60,513 bases of DNA, from NCBI GenBank assembly GCA_900548005.1, contig URIZ01000012.1, positions 1 to 60,513 on the forward strand, read 5' to 3'. The position numbers and the translations under genes were made by a program. Below, piece after piece: positions 17,070-25,282 of the stretch. The number at the start of each line of letters is the position of its first letter. Position 1 is the first letter of the stretch. Source of the stretch: an uncultured Eubacteriales bacterium (GTDB lineage: Bacteria > Bacillota > Clostridia > Christensenellales > CAG-917). The notes beneath the pieces were generated by a model, which ran no database searches, was not told where the DNA came from, and saw nothing but the letters and a program-made list of their open reading frames with translations.

Positions 17070-17196
17070 AAAAACTGCGCTATTTAGCGAATAACTTCGG
17101 CAGAGCCGCACTCTCGCCAATTCACGTACGCATAGTACGTTAGGATTGTCGCTAGTGCGGCTCTTTCTTGTTCTTCATCTAAATATCGCAGTTTTT
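17070..17196 (+). repeat. R1 hairpin repeat, copy 1 (terminator-like)
   Basis: Starts one base after the rplA stop. The outer stem is AAAAACTGCG/CGCAGTTTTT and continues with TATTTAG/CTAAATA. The middle stem is AGAGCCGCACT/AGTGCGGCTCT and the apical hairpin is ACGTAC/GTACGT. The T-run at the 3' end makes it behave as an elaborate intrinsic terminator. Confidence 0.85.
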
Positions 17197-17322
17197 ACAA
17201 CCGTACTATTTAGCGAATAACTACGGCAGAGCCACGCTCCCGTCAACTCATGTACGCGTAGTATTAGGATTGTCGCTAGTGCGGCTCTTTCTTGTTCTTC
17301 ATCTAAATATTGCAGTTTTTTT
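17197..17322 (+). repeat. R1 hairpin repeat, copy 2 (tandem)
   Basis: Directly follows copy 1. The 5' outer arm is eroded (ACCGTACTATTTAGCG). The middle stem is AGAGCCACGCT against AGTGCGGCTCT with imperfect pairing. The 3' arm TGCAGTTTTTTT is kept. It is probably a decaying duplicate. Confidence 0.8.
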
Positions 17323-17426
17323 GTAATTAATAATTTAATTGCGCCGAAAATCTTTGCTATCAGTCTTGCAAGGATAAAAACTCGTGTCAAAAAGCCGACA
17401 ATAAAAAAACTATTTTGCAAAATCGG

Positions 17427-17456
17427 TTGACATAGATAGCGGAAAAATTGTATTAT
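17427..17456 (+). promoter_or_regulatory. Promoter of rplJ-rplL
   Basis: TTGACA (17427-17432), 18-base spacer, TATTAT (17451-17456). The predicted start near 17463 is at the beginning of the L10 leader. Confidence 0.75.
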
Positions 17457-17462
17457 ATATGC

Positions 17463-17526
17463 GTTCCAAAGACAGCAAGTGGCATTCTATGCCGTAAGCA
17501 CTCAAACGCTTGCCGAGGATACGCTC
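17463..17526 (+). ncRNA. Ribosomal protein L10 leader
   Basis: Contains the conserved AAAGACAGCAAG and GCTTGCCGAGG arms of the L10(L12)4 binding leader found upstream of rplJ in Firmicutes, with an internal TGGCATTCTATGCCG hairpin. Known function: the L10-L7/L12 complex binds it and represses rplJ-rplL. A terminator-like hairpin follows at 17545. Confidence 0.85.
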
Positions 17527-17544
17527 AATATCTTGTGTATTTTT

Positions 17545-17580
17545 GCGTCATTCTCGTTTGGAATGACGCTTTAATTTTAT
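17545..17580 (+). terminator. Attenuator hairpin of the L10 leader
   Basis: A 9-base perfect stem GCGTCATTC/GAATGACGC with a 7-base loop, followed by TTTAATTTTAT. It lies between the L10-binding leader and rplJ, consistent with regulated premature termination. Confidence 0.75.
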
Positions 17581-17615
17581 GCGACGAAAGTCGCCAACTT
17601 TTATAGGAGGTAAAG

Positions 17616-18110
17616 ATGAACAAAGAAGTTCTTGAGGCCAAAAAGCAACAGGTCGAAGAAATCAAGGCGAAAATCTCATCTGCAAAATCCATCGTCATCG
17701 TTGACTACATGGGACTTACAGTTGCTCAAGATACAGCATTCCGTAAGGAACTCAGAGAAAACGGCGTGGACTACGCAGTGCTCAAAAACCGTCTTGTGAA
17801 GATTGCTTTCAACGAACTCGGTTACACCCAATTCGACGAAGCTCTCAACGGTCCTACGGCAGTTGCATTCTCATCCACAGACGCAGTCGCTCCTGCAAAG
17901 TACGTTGTCAAAAACATCAAGGCATTCAACAAGATGAAGACAAAGTGCGGCATGGTTGAAGGCGCATTTATGGACGAAGCCGGCTTGAAACAAATCGCAG
18001 AAATTCCGTCCAAGGAAATTTTGCTCTCAAAGATGCTTGGCTCTTTGCAAGCACCCATCTCAAAACTTGCTATTTGCTTGAACAAGATTGCAGAGGCAAA
18101 GGCAGAGTAA
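17616..18110 (+). CDS. rplJ: 50S ribosomal protein L10
   Basis: The protein has 164 residues, slightly short but in the normal range. The N-terminal rRNA-binding domain (VIVDYMGLTVAQDTAFRKEL) and the C-terminal helix that carries L7/L12 dimers are present. It forms the ribosomal stalk base with rplL, encoded 53 bases downstream. AGGAGG lies 6 bases upstream. Expression is governed by the L10 leader. Confidence 0.97.
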   Translation: MNKEVLEAKKQQVEEIKAKISSAKSIVIVDYMGLTVAQDTAFRKELRENGVDYAVLKNRLVKIAFNELGYTQFDEALNGPTAVAFSSTDAVAPAKYVVKNIKAFNKMKTKCGMVEGAFMDEAGLKQIAEIPSKEILLSKMLGSLQAPISKLAICLNKIAEAKAE

Positions 18111-18163
18111 CGCTGGTCGCGTGACCAAAAACAAAAAAAAATAATTAAACGGAGAAAACAAAA

Positions 18164-18532
18164 ATGGCAGATTTGAATAAACTTATGGAAGAAATCAAGG
18201 CGATGACCGTTCTTGAACTCAACGATTTCGTAAAAGCACTCGAAGAAGAATTCGGCGTCAGCGCAGCAGCTCCCGTCGCAGCAGCAGGCGCAGTTGCAGC
18301 AGCACCCGCAGAAGAAGAGAAGACCGAATTTGACGTCGTTCTCAAAGAAGTTGGCCCCAACAAAGTTCAAGTCATCAAGGTCGTCAAAGACGCAACCGGA
18401 CTTGGTCTTGTCGAAGCAAAAGGCGTTGTCGACGGAGCCCCCAAGACCGTCAAAGAAGCAATGCCCAAAGACGCAGCAGAAGCTCTCGTTGCAAAATTCA
18501 AAGAAGTTGGCGCAACCGCAGAACTCAAGTAA
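18164..18532 (+). CDS. rplL: 50S ribosomal protein L7/L12
   Basis: The protein has 122 residues. The N-terminal dimerisation domain, an Ala/Pro hinge (~38-52) and the C-terminal factor-binding domain (KVIKVVKDATGLGLVEAK) are all present. It forms the mobile stalk that recruits EF-Tu and EF-G. GGAG lies upstream. A strong terminator follows the stop. Confidence 0.98.
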   Translation: MADLNKLMEEIKAMTVLELNDFVKALEEEFGVSAAAPVAAAGAVAAAPAEEEKTEFDVVLKEVGPNKVQVIKVVKDATGLGLVEAKGVVDGAPKTVKEAMPKDAAEALVAKFKEVGATAELK

Positions 18533-18553
18533 TTTTTACACCTACTATAAAAG

Positions 18554-18586
18554 AAACGACTTGCAACCGCAAGTCGTTTTTTTTAT
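18554..18586 (+). terminator. Terminator of rplJ-rplL
   Basis: AAACGACTTGC/GCAAGTCGTTT stem with a 4-base loop and eight T residues, 20 bases after the rplL stop. Confidence 0.93.
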
Positions 18587-18620
18587 CAAAAAGAGAAACC
18601 ATCAGATTTCTCTTTTTGAT
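18585..18620. terminator. Second, AT-rich hairpin after rplL
   Basis: A perfect 14-base stem ATCAAAAAGAGAAA/TTTCTCTTTTTGAT with an 8-base loop directly follows the main terminator. It is probably a back-up terminator or insulator before the perR promoter. Confidence 0.6.
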
Positions 18621-18667
18621 ATAGATGTTTTTCTTAAAAAATAGTTTGAATTATTTTCAAAAAAGCA

Positions 18668-18722
18668 TTGACAAATGGGGTTATGTCGTGTATATTATAA
18701 GTAATAAGAATTGTTATCAATA
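18668..18722 (+). promoter_or_regulatory. Promoter and candidate PerR/Fur operator
   Basis: TTGACA (18668-18673), 17-base spacer, TATATT (18691-18696). The -10 box is overlapped and followed by AT-rich partly inverted sequence TTATAAGTAATAAGAATTG then TTATCAATAA, resembling Fur/PerR boxes. Autoregulation by the encoded regulator is inferred. Confidence 0.55.
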
Positions 18723-18754
18723 AGAAATCAACAGATAACACCAAAAGGAAGCAA

Positions 18755-19162
18755 ATGGCAACGAGAAATACACACCAAAAAGAAGTGATTGCAAGGATCG
18801 TAAAAGCGTCTTGCGATCATCCGACCGCCGAGATGGTGCTTGACAAGGCAAAGGAAGAGATTCCCGCGCTCAGTCTCGGCACGGTGTATCGTGTGCTCAA
18901 AGACATGGTGAAAAACGGCGAGATTAGAGAAGTCGTTTGCAAGGACGCTCCGTCAAGATTTGACAAAACAACCATCGATCACGGGCATTTCACTTGCGTG
19001 AAGTGCGGCAAAGTCAAGGACGTATTTTTCAATCTTGACAAAATCGATGAAAGCGTTGTAAACTTTGATGGGGACAATGTCCTTGAAAGCCAGATATTTT
19101 TCAGGGGAATATGCTCTGAATGCAACAATTGCGAGTCAAAATCCGCTTATGCGGTAAAATAA
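18755..19162 (+). CDS. perR: Fur-family regulator, PerR-like
   Basis: The protein has 135 residues. The N-terminal winged helix has HPTAEMVLDKAKEEIP and LSLGTVYRVLKDM. The metal-binding part has HGHFTCVKCGKV and a C-terminal CSECNNC giving the structural Zn(Cys)4 site. PerR rather than Fur is inferred from the rubrerythrin gene 29 bases downstream, a classic peroxide-stress partner, and the PerR-box-like sequence in its promoter. It likely represses itself and rubrerythrin until peroxide oxidises the regulatory metal site. AAAGGAAG lies upstream of the ATG. Confidence 0.8.
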   Translation: MATRNTHQKEVIARIVKASCDHPTAEMVLDKAKEEIPALSLGTVYRVLKDMVKNGEIREVVCKDAPSRFDKTTIDHGHFTCVKCGKVKDVFFNLDKIDESVVNFDGDNVLESQIFFRGICSECNNCESKSAYAVK

Positions 19163-19191
19163 AAATAAGACGTTTTAAGGAGAAAAACACT

Positions 19192-19737
19192 ATGGCAAAA
19201 TTTATATGTCCTGTATGCGGATACGTGCATGAAGGCGACAGCGCACCCGAAAGATGCCCCCAATGCGGCTGCCCGGGTAGCAAATTTATCAAAGACAACG
19301 GCGAACAAAAAGTTTGGGCTGCCGAACACGTCATCGGCGTCGGTCAAGGCGTCCCCCAAGACATTTACGAAGGTCTCAAAGCCAACTTCGAAGGCGAATG
19401 CACCGAAGTGGGTATGTATCTTGCAATGGCAAGAGCCGCTCACCGCGAAGGCTATCCCGAGATCGGTCTTTACTGGGAAAAGGCTGCATTTGAAGAGGCT
19501 GAGCATGCCGCAAAATTCTGCGAACTTCTCGGCGAACTCGTCAGCCCGTCCACCAAAGAGAACCTTCAAAAGCGTGTAGAAGCCGAAAACGGCGCAACCA
19601 AAGGTAAATTTGAGCTTGCAAAACGCGCCAAAGAAGAAGGCCTTGACGCAATTCACGACACCGTTCATGAAATGGCGCGCGACGAGGCACGTCATGGGAA
19701 GGCGTTTGAGGGACTTCTTGCTCGCTACTTCAAGTAA
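19192..19737 (+). CDS. Reverse rubrerythrin (NADH peroxidase)
   Basis: The protein has 181 residues from the ATG at 19192, chosen for AAGGAG 9 bases upstream. An N-terminal rubredoxin domain (CPVCG ... CPQCG) is followed by the ferritin-like diiron domain with EGECTEVGMYLAMA, EEAEHAAKF and DEARHGKAFEG. The rubredoxin-first order defines reverse rubrerythrin, known in clostridia to reduce hydrogen peroxide and oxygen with electrons from NADH via partner proteins. It is co-transcribed with the perR-like gene. The R1 repeat begins at its stop codon and probably terminates the operon. Confidence 0.92.
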   Translation: MAKFICPVCGYVHEGDSAPERCPQCGCPGSKFIKDNGEQKVWAAEHVIGVGQGVPQDIYEGLKANFEGECTEVGMYLAMARAAHREGYPEIGLYWEKAAFEEAEHAAKFCELLGELVSPSTKENLQKRVEAENGATKGKFELAKRAKEEGLDAIHDTVHEMARDEARHGKAFEGLLARYFK

Positions 19738-19914
19738 AAAATGCGCTAAATAGCGAATAACATCGGACGCGATTGACGCAAAGCGCAACAATCGCTATTC
19801 CGTCACTTCGTTTCTTACAACACCCATCCGCTCCAAAATCACGTACCATTTGTACGTTGGGTTTTGTTTCGGATGGGTGTTTCCTTGTTCTTCATCTATT
19901 TATCGCATTTTTTT
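19735..19914 (+). repeat. R1 hairpin repeat, copy 3 (with extra internal hairpin)
   Basis: The 5' arm AAAAAATGCG includes the rubrerythrin stop codon. The 3' arm is CGCATTTTTTT. The middle stem is a different sequence from other copies, ACACCCATCCG/CGGATGGGTGT, yet still perfectly paired. The apical hairpin is ACGTAC/GTACGT. About 55 extra bases contain a GCGATTG/CAATCGC stem. It is followed by TGTAATTAATAATTAATAAT and then R3 copy A. Confidence 0.85.
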
Positions 19915-20296
19915 GTAATTAATAATTAATAATGAATAATTGTGGAAGGCGAAGCCTTATCCGAAAGCCCGTGCGGGCGTTCTTATTAACGGAATGTGCT
20001 TATTCAAAGTGAGCGTTCGCAAGGCGAACGCCGAGATAAGCGCCGAGCTTGGCGGTTGTACGAGCGACTGCGCCGTGTTGTTGCGGAGCTGGCGCACAAA
20101 GCGTGGTGGCATAACAAGGGGACGATACCTATCTATGCGAGTGCCGACTGTCTTCCCCGCGAGCGATGGACAGTTTTGTAGAGAAAGCACCCTATACGAG
20201 TGGTGGAAGAAATACCGGCGCGGACCGGAAAGATGGGGTATTTCTATTTAGAGTACACGCAAAAAAACCATTGTAGAGCCGCGAATTATTCAATCA
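19915..20296 (+). repeat. R3 structured repeat, copy A, with TAATTAATAAT linker
   Basis: About 340 bases beginning near AATTGTGG at 19936, matching copy B near 26253-26700 in ordered blocks: ACGGAATGTGC, GCCGAGCTTG.CGGTTGTACGAG, GTGGCATAACAAGG, CTATGCGAGTGCCG, GAGCGATG, GAGAAAGCAC and TTGTAGAGCCG. Between the blocks lie variable hairpins (GCGTTCGC/GCGAACGC, TGCGCC/GGCGCA, ACTGTC/GACAGT, GAAATACC/GGTATTTC). The small reading frames here are not convincing; structured RNA or a non-coding mobile unit fits better. Confidence 0.7.
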
Positions 20297-20791
20297 TTAT
20301 ACAGTGAATGGCAAGATTGAAGACCACTCGGTGACAAGTCTATCAAGAGAATAGGCGGCGTTTGCCGGGCTTGTTGATGGCAAGACTTCTGCAATTTCGG
20401 CAAGGTCGGGATGATATTTGACGAGATAGTTGAAAGACGCTTTGCCGTTGCAGAATATGCGCTCGATTTCCGTTCCGCTCATAATTTTTTCTATGTCGGC
20501 AGGGATGACGTTTGAGATCGCCGAGTCCTTGCTGGATTGGATATCGCACTCTTCAACGCTGTCGTACAGGGCGATGCCGTGGCGGTGGAGAGCGGCGATT
20601 TTCTCTTGCGTTTGCATAGCGGTGAAGTCTTCGTCAAAAATACGAGAAAGCACCCGCCAAAACCGATTTTGCGGGTGCATATAGTAGAAGTTGTTTTCCA
20701 CCGATTTGACGGACGGGACGCTGCCGAGAATGAGAATTCTCGCGTTTTGGCTCGTTACGGCGGGGAAGGGATGTTTGACGTGGCGCAACAT
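20297..20791 (-). CDS. DNA-deoxyinosine/uracil glycosylase (UDG superfamily)
   Basis: The protein has 164 residues. It resembles the family-6 (hypoxanthine-DNA) glycosylases of the uracil-DNA glycosylase superfamily: ILILGSVPSVKS near the N-terminus, YYMHPQNRFWRVL, and LPSTSPANAAY near the C-terminus. It would remove deaminated bases from DNA as a first step of base-excision repair. Its ATG overlaps the stop of the alpha-galactosidase gene by one base, so it is the last gene of a three-gene minus-strand unit. Function is by family resemblance; exact base specificity is uncertain. Confidence 0.8.
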   Translation of the reverse strand: MLRHVKHPFPAVTSQNARILILGSVPSVKSVENNFYYMHPQNRFWRVLSRIFDEDFTAMQTQEKIAALHRHGIALYDSVEECDIQSSKDSAISNVIPADIEKIMSGTEIERIFCNGKASFNYLVKYHPDLAEIAEVLPSTSPANAAYSLDRLVTEWSSILPFTV

Positions 20792-22416
20792 TATTTGACG
20801 ATAAACACTTTGGTTTGGTGTTTTTCAAGCACGGCGTTGACGTTGCCGTCCGTGGTTGCGATTTGACCGCTCCATTGCTCTTTGAGCGAGTATTCGTCCT
20901 TCTTTGAAAGCGCGACGTATTCGTCCGTGGTGAGCGTGTTCAGATTGAACTTGCAAGATTTTGCATGCGCGGTTTTGTTGAAGAAACACACGGCGACCGA
21001 GCCGTCCGCAAGCGGTTTTGCAAGCACGTCCACTGCGCCTTTTTTGACTCGTTTTGCTTGTTTTGCAAGCGAGTCTTGGTTTATTGCTATCATATTGCGG
21101 TTGGTGACGATGCTCTTGACCTGATCCGACATATTTCTTAAATCGTTGCCGAGAATAAGGGGAGCGTTCATCATGCACCAAAGCGAGAAGTGGGATACGT
21201 TTTGATTGTAGGAGAGTTTTCCGTTGCCGACTTCGAGCATATCGGGATCGTTGTAATGCCCCTTGCTTGCGTATTTGTAGAGTTTGACGGTGTGTTCGTA
21301 TATGAGTTTAATCCACCACCACCAAGGGCGAATATCAGGCGTCGTGCGCCACAGATTGCCTGCTTTTGCGCCCCAGTTGTACGGCTTGCCCCAGCCCCAT
21401 TCGCAGATGGAGAAAACGATGGGCTTTTCTTTTTGCTTGCGCTCCTTTGCGACTTTTGCGGTTGCTTTTTGAAGAGCCTTGCCCATACGGATATACTGAT
21501 ACATCTCGCTGTCGGCGTTGCTTGTGACCGGATTGAAAAGTTTTATGACGTTTCTTCCTTGTTTCAGGCGCACGATGACTTGGAAACGCGCGGTGACGTT
21601 TGGAGTTTTTTGCGGGGGGAATAGAATTTCGTATTCTTCGTCATCGTTGATTTTGGCGATGAGATACTTCTCGTATGCGCCTTTTTTCTTGATGTTTATT
21701 GTCAGCACGTATTCGCCGTCTTCGTCGACTTCGATGCTGTTGTATGTGATTGCGCCCTGATTGGCGTCAAGCCCCGAAACATAGCTTCCGGTGGGGAGTT
21801 TTGTGTCCGTCATAAAGCGAGCAAGCCCCGAAAGCACTGCGTTATGCACGGAATATTCGATTGGATGACCGTCAAATTGCGACACGCTCACGCTGTACAC
21901 AAGCGGCGCGTATCTTGAAATGGGGATGTGGTGGCAATAGTCGTATTTGAAATATTCCACGCCCCATTTTGCCAGCGTGTATGCGTCAAATTGCTCTCTA
22001 CCGAGGCTTGCGGGCAAGTCTTCGCACGTCAGAGTGCCGTTTGACGTGTATGCGCCGAGTTTCAAACCGAGCTTGTTGACTTCTTTGGCAAGATGCGCGA
22101 TACCGCTCGGGAAAGTTTCGTAGTCGCCCACGAGCTCGCCGTTCTCGTCGCGAAGGGAAGATTGCCAACAATCGTCAAGATTTATGTAGGTGTAGCCTGC
22201 ATCGATAAGCCCTTTGTCCTTCATTGCATGAGCCGTGTCGAGAATGAGCTTTTCGTTGATGCGGTTGCGGAAGGTGTTCCAGCTCGACCAGCCCATAGGG
22301 GGAGTGAGCGCAACGCCGTTGTCAAAATCGTCAAGATTAGGTTTAACGCTCGTAGGGCGTTTTTTCGTGAAAAGACTGCGGATATAGCAGAACGGGCACA
22401 TATTGTTGCGTTTCAT
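20791..22416 (-). CDS. GH27 alpha-galactosidase-like enzyme with inserted beta domain
   Basis: The protein has 541 residues. The GH27 (beta/alpha)8 core starts at TPPMGWSSWNTF (~38-49), with YINLDDCW, the nucleophile D159 in FKYDYC and the probable acid/base D361 in WRTTPDI, then DPDML and the C-terminal beta-sandwich. Residues ~165-310 form an insertion with the look of a CBM35/CBM6-type carbohydrate-binding module (DEDGEYVLTINI, FQVIVRLKQGRNVIKL). It has no signal peptide, so it acts in the cytoplasm, probably on imported alpha-galactosides. GGAAGG lies upstream of the ATG. It sits between a P-type ATPase and a DNA glycosylase, with no sugar transporter nearby. Confidence 0.85.
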   Translation of the reverse strand: MKRNNMCPFCYIRSLFTKKRPTSVKPNLDDFDNGVALTPPMGWSSWNTFRNRINEKLILDTAHAMKDKGLIDAGYTYINLDDCWQSSLRDENGELVGDYETFPSGIAHLAKEVNKLGLKLGAYTSNGTLTCEDLPASLGREQFDAYTLAKWGVEYFKYDYCHHIPISRYAPLVYSVSVSQFDGHPIEYSVHNAVLSGLARFMTDTKLPTGSYVSGLDANQGAITYNSIEVDEDGEYVLTINIKKKGAYEKYLIAKINDDEEYEILFPPQKTPNVTARFQVIVRLKQGRNVIKLFNPVTSNADSEMYQYIRMGKALQKATAKVAKERKQKEKPIVFSICEWGWGKPYNWGAKAGNLWRTTPDIRPWWWWIKLIYEHTVKLYKYASKGHYNDPDMLEVGNGKLSYNQNVSHFSLWCMMNAPLILGNDLRNMSDQVKSIVTNRNMIAINQDSLAKQAKRVKKGAVDVLAKPLADGSVAVCFFNKTAHAKSCKFNLNTLTTDEYVALSKKDEYSLKEQWSGQIATTDGNVNAVLEKHQTKVFIVK

Positions 22417-22428
22417 AGTTTGCCTTCC

Positions 22429-25266
22429 TTATTTCAATTTCATATTTTTCGAGCGCATTTTTGCGTCCAAACGGTCGAAACGTTGTTCGATGCTCTCGCC
22501 GTGTTCGAGCTTGATTTGGTTCATCATCGCGACAAATCCGACGTACAGGACGGTGAGCACGGCGCATATCGCCAGCATAGCTTTGCCCATTTCCCAAGTG
22601 ATGTGATTGTCGAGATTGAAGAACGTGCGCATTTGCTCCACGATATCCACCGTTTCGCCCTTGATCGTGACGTCGATTTGGATGAAGTACATGCCCACAA
22701 ATATGAATATCATCAGCAAATACACCACAAGATTCAAGAAAATGAGCAATTTTGACTTGTTTATCTTGTGTTTTTTGTGTTCTTTGCGTTCTTTTTTCGG
22801 TTTTTTTGCTTGTTTTGCGTCTTTTGTGTCGATGACCTGCATAGCCACGCCGTTATACCACGCGTCCTTTCTCTCTTGCTCGTTGAAGGCTTCCATATTG
22901 GCTTTTTCGGCTTGTTGCGCAGCTTTTTCACGCTCTTTCATCAAGTCGCTTATGCCAAAGAAAGCCGACCAAGTGGACAGTTTTGTGGGCAGTGACACTT
23001 TGAACAGCAGCAAGAATCCCACAAAAGTGATAACCCAAATAAACACCGTTTGCGACTGCGCGTCGGTGAGATTTGTCAAGAAGAACCGATTGCACAGTAT
23101 CACGGCAATCGCGCCGAGCAAAACCGTGATTCCGCCGGGGAGCGCGTTGGACAGCACTTTTGGCAAGAACCTGCCCGTCACTCTGTCCGCATTCGGTTCG
23201 AGCGCAAGCACCACGGACGGCATGCCTATAGTCACCGCGCCCATAATGGTGAGATTTTGCGGAGTGAAGGGAAGTGGCACTGTCACCACCATAAACAACA
23301 GCGCAAGCAACGTGTTGTAGACGGTTTTCATGATGTAAAGGGCGGCGGAGCGTTCAAGGTTGTTGATGGAGCGTCTGCCTTCAGCCACCACTCTCGGCAT
23401 TGACGAGAAATTGCTGTCGAGCAGCACCAGCGAGCTTACGTTCTTTGCCGCGTCCGAGCCAGAAGCCATAGCCACGGAGCAGTCCGCTTCTTTGAGCGCA
23501 AGCACGTCGTTGACGCCGTCACCCGTCATTGCAACGGTGTGTCCCGCCTTTTTCAACGCTTTGACGAGCATGAGTTTTTGATCGGGCAAAACGCGTCCGA
23601 AAATGGTGTATTTCGTCGCCGCGTCATACACTTCTTCTTCGGTTGTCAGGGTGGACATATCGATGATATTGTCGCAGTCTTCGAGCCCTGCTCTCATCGC
23701 AACCGCGCGCACCGTTTCCGGATTGTCACCGGATATGACTTTGACCGTTACGCCTTCGTGCTTGAAAAATCTCAAAGTGTCGGGTGCTTCCGCGCGGATC
23801 TTGTCGGTGATATAAATGAAGCTTTCAAGTTTGAGCGCACTTGGCAACTCGCTGTCGGCAAACTTGTTCTTTGACGATGCCACGACCATGACGCGATAGC
23901 CCTTTTTTGCCATCTCTTCGGTGGTTTTTTCAAGTGTTTTCGTTTTTTTCTTGAACACGAATTCGGGCGCACCAATCACGTAGGATACGCCGTTGATTCT
24001 TGCGCCGCTCCACTTTCTTGCGGACGAGAACGGCACGATTTGCTCGGCAGTGCACGACACGTCAATATCGCCCACGTATGCGCGCAATGCGTTGATTGTC
24101 GCATTGTTGTCTTCAAGTGCGCTTGTGACGTTCTTTATTATTTGTTTTATCTCGGCTATTTCGCGGTTTTTCACGGGCTCGATGGAGTTGACGTCCATAG
24201 TGCCTTCTGTGATAGTGCCCGTCTTGTCAAGGCAAAGCACGTCCACGCGCGCAAGAGTTTCTATGCAATACAAGTCTTGCGCCAACGTCTTGTGTCGAGA
24301 AAGGCGAATTACGCTCACGCAGAACACCGTTGACGAGAGCGCGACAAGCCCCGACGGAATCATGCCGATGAGCGTTGCCACAGTGCCGAGCACGGTTGTT
24401 GAGAGATATTGATTGATTTTGTATCCGAACAGGGTGGTGATGATTTTCTCGGCTTGCTCGGGGTTTTCTTGCGCAAAATACTTCACGCAGAACAACATCA
24501 CGCCCATAGGCACGAGAATTGTTGCCATCACCTTGACGATGAACATCAGCGAACGCCAAATCTCGCTGTTTGGCTTTTTGAAATACTTTGCGCCCGCGCT
24601 GATTTTGGTTGCGAAATTGTCCATGCCCACATGCTCGACTTGCGCCTTTGCGTTGCCCGACACGACAAAACTGCCCGACATAATCTTGTCACCCACGTTT
24701 TTGAGTATGGCATCGGGCTCGCCGGTTATTAGGCTTTCGTTGACTTCGATGCTGCCTTCCACCACAAAAGAGTCTGCGCAAATCTGGCTTCCGCTTGCAA
24801 GCACGGTGATGTCGTCAAGCACGATGTCTTTCACAGCAATCTCCTTTTGCTCGCCGTCACGAATGACAACGGCTTTGGGCGCGGATATGAGCGACAATTT
24901 GTCAATGGTGTGTTTTGCCCTTAGCTCTTGTACGATGCCAACGAGCGCGTTGAAAACGATGAGAATCAAAAATCCGAAATTGCCGACTATGGTGAGAAAT
25001 TTTTCGCTTGAATCGATGAAAAAGCAAATAAGCACCGCAAACACGATGAAAATAAAGTTGAAAAACGTCAAGATATTTTCGCGTAGGATCTGAGCCACGC
25101 TTTTGGTCTTGACGTTTTGATCGCCGTTGATTTTGCCGCTGTCTATGCGTTGTTGCACTTCATCGGCGGTCAACCCTTTTCCCATGTCGGTGGTTATGAT
25201 TTCACATTCGACAAACTGCTGTTGTTCGTCTTGTGATTCGATTGTGTTTTTGACGTTTTCGTCCAT
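22429..25266 (-). CDS. Cation-transporting P-type ATPase (CtpE-like)
   Basis: The protein has 945 residues. It has an actuator domain with SLITGEPDA, the phosphorylation motif DKTGTITEG, the hinge TGDGVNDVLALKEAD and about ten membrane segments. There is no N-terminal heavy-metal domain, so it is not a Cu/Cd/Zn pump. The motif ALKEADCSVAMASGSDAAKN and overall size resemble CtpE/MgtA-like ATPases; Ca2+ or Mg2+ is likely, but the ion is not provable here. The C-terminal ~150 residues add a Lys-rich cytoplasmic loop (KKPKKERKEHKKHK) before the last pair of membrane helices. It is the first gene of the minus-strand unit; AGGGGAAG precedes the ATG. Confidence 0.85.
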   Translation of the reverse strand: MDENVKNTIESQDEQQQFVECEIITTDMGKGLTADEVQQRIDSGKINGDQNVKTKSVAQILRENILTFFNFIFIVFAVLICFFIDSSEKFLTIVGNFGFLILIVFNALVGIVQELRAKHTIDKLSLISAPKAVVIRDGEQKEIAVKDIVLDDITVLASGSQICADSFVVEGSIEVNESLITGEPDAILKNVGDKIMSGSFVVSGNAKAQVEHVGMDNFATKISAGAKYFKKPNSEIWRSLMFIVKVMATILVPMGVMLFCVKYFAQENPEQAEKIITTLFGYKINQYLSTTVLGTVATLIGMIPSGLVALSSTVFCVSVIRLSRHKTLAQDLYCIETLARVDVLCLDKTGTITEGTMDVNSIEPVKNREIAEIKQIIKNVTSALEDNNATINALRAYVGDIDVSCTAEQIVPFSSARKWSGARINGVSYVIGAPEFVFKKKTKTLEKTTEEMAKKGYRVMVVASSKNKFADSELPSALKLESFIYITDKIRAEAPDTLRFFKHEGVTVKVISGDNPETVRAVAMRAGLEDCDNIIDMSTLTTEEEVYDAATKYTIFGRVLPDQKLMLVKALKKAGHTVAMTGDGVNDVLALKEADCSVAMASGSDAAKNVSSLVLLDSNFSSMPRVVAEGRRSINNLERSAALYIMKTVYNTLLALLFMVVTVPLPFTPQNLTIMGAVTIGMPSVVLALEPNADRVTGRFLPKVLSNALPGGITVLLGAIAVILCNRFFLTNLTDAQSQTVFIWVITFVGFLLLFKVSLPTKLSTWSAFFGISDLMKEREKAAQQAEKANMEAFNEQERKDAWYNGVAMQVIDTKDAKQAKKPKKERKEHKKHKINKSKLLIFLNLVVYLLMIFIFVGMYFIQIDVTIKGETVDIVEQMRTFFNLDNHITWEMGKAMLAICAVLTVLYVGFVAMMNQIKLEHGESIEQRFDRLDAKMRSKNMKLK

Positions 25267-25282
25267 TGCTTCCCCTATATTT

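Larger units (their letters stand above)
17069..17426. other. Gene-free region between rplA and the rplJ promoter
   Basis: Holds two tandem R1 hairpin repeats and an AT-rich tail (TGTAATTAATAATTTAATTG, from 17322). No gene is present. Confidence 0.75.

Noticed and set aside
19940..20251. 103-codon frame in R3 copy A, with a partly similar frame in copy B (26388-26573)
   Set aside because: The shared peptide (ISAEL.GCT, SMRVP) follows from the conserved nucleotide blocks. Between blocks the frame is not conserved while base pairing is, so RNA structure explains it better.
19936..20296. R3 as a group II intron fragment
   Set aside because: GAGCGATG and GAGCCG pieces prompted the idea, but no domain V hairpin with the expected bulge, no GTGYG 5' end and no reverse transcriptase are present.
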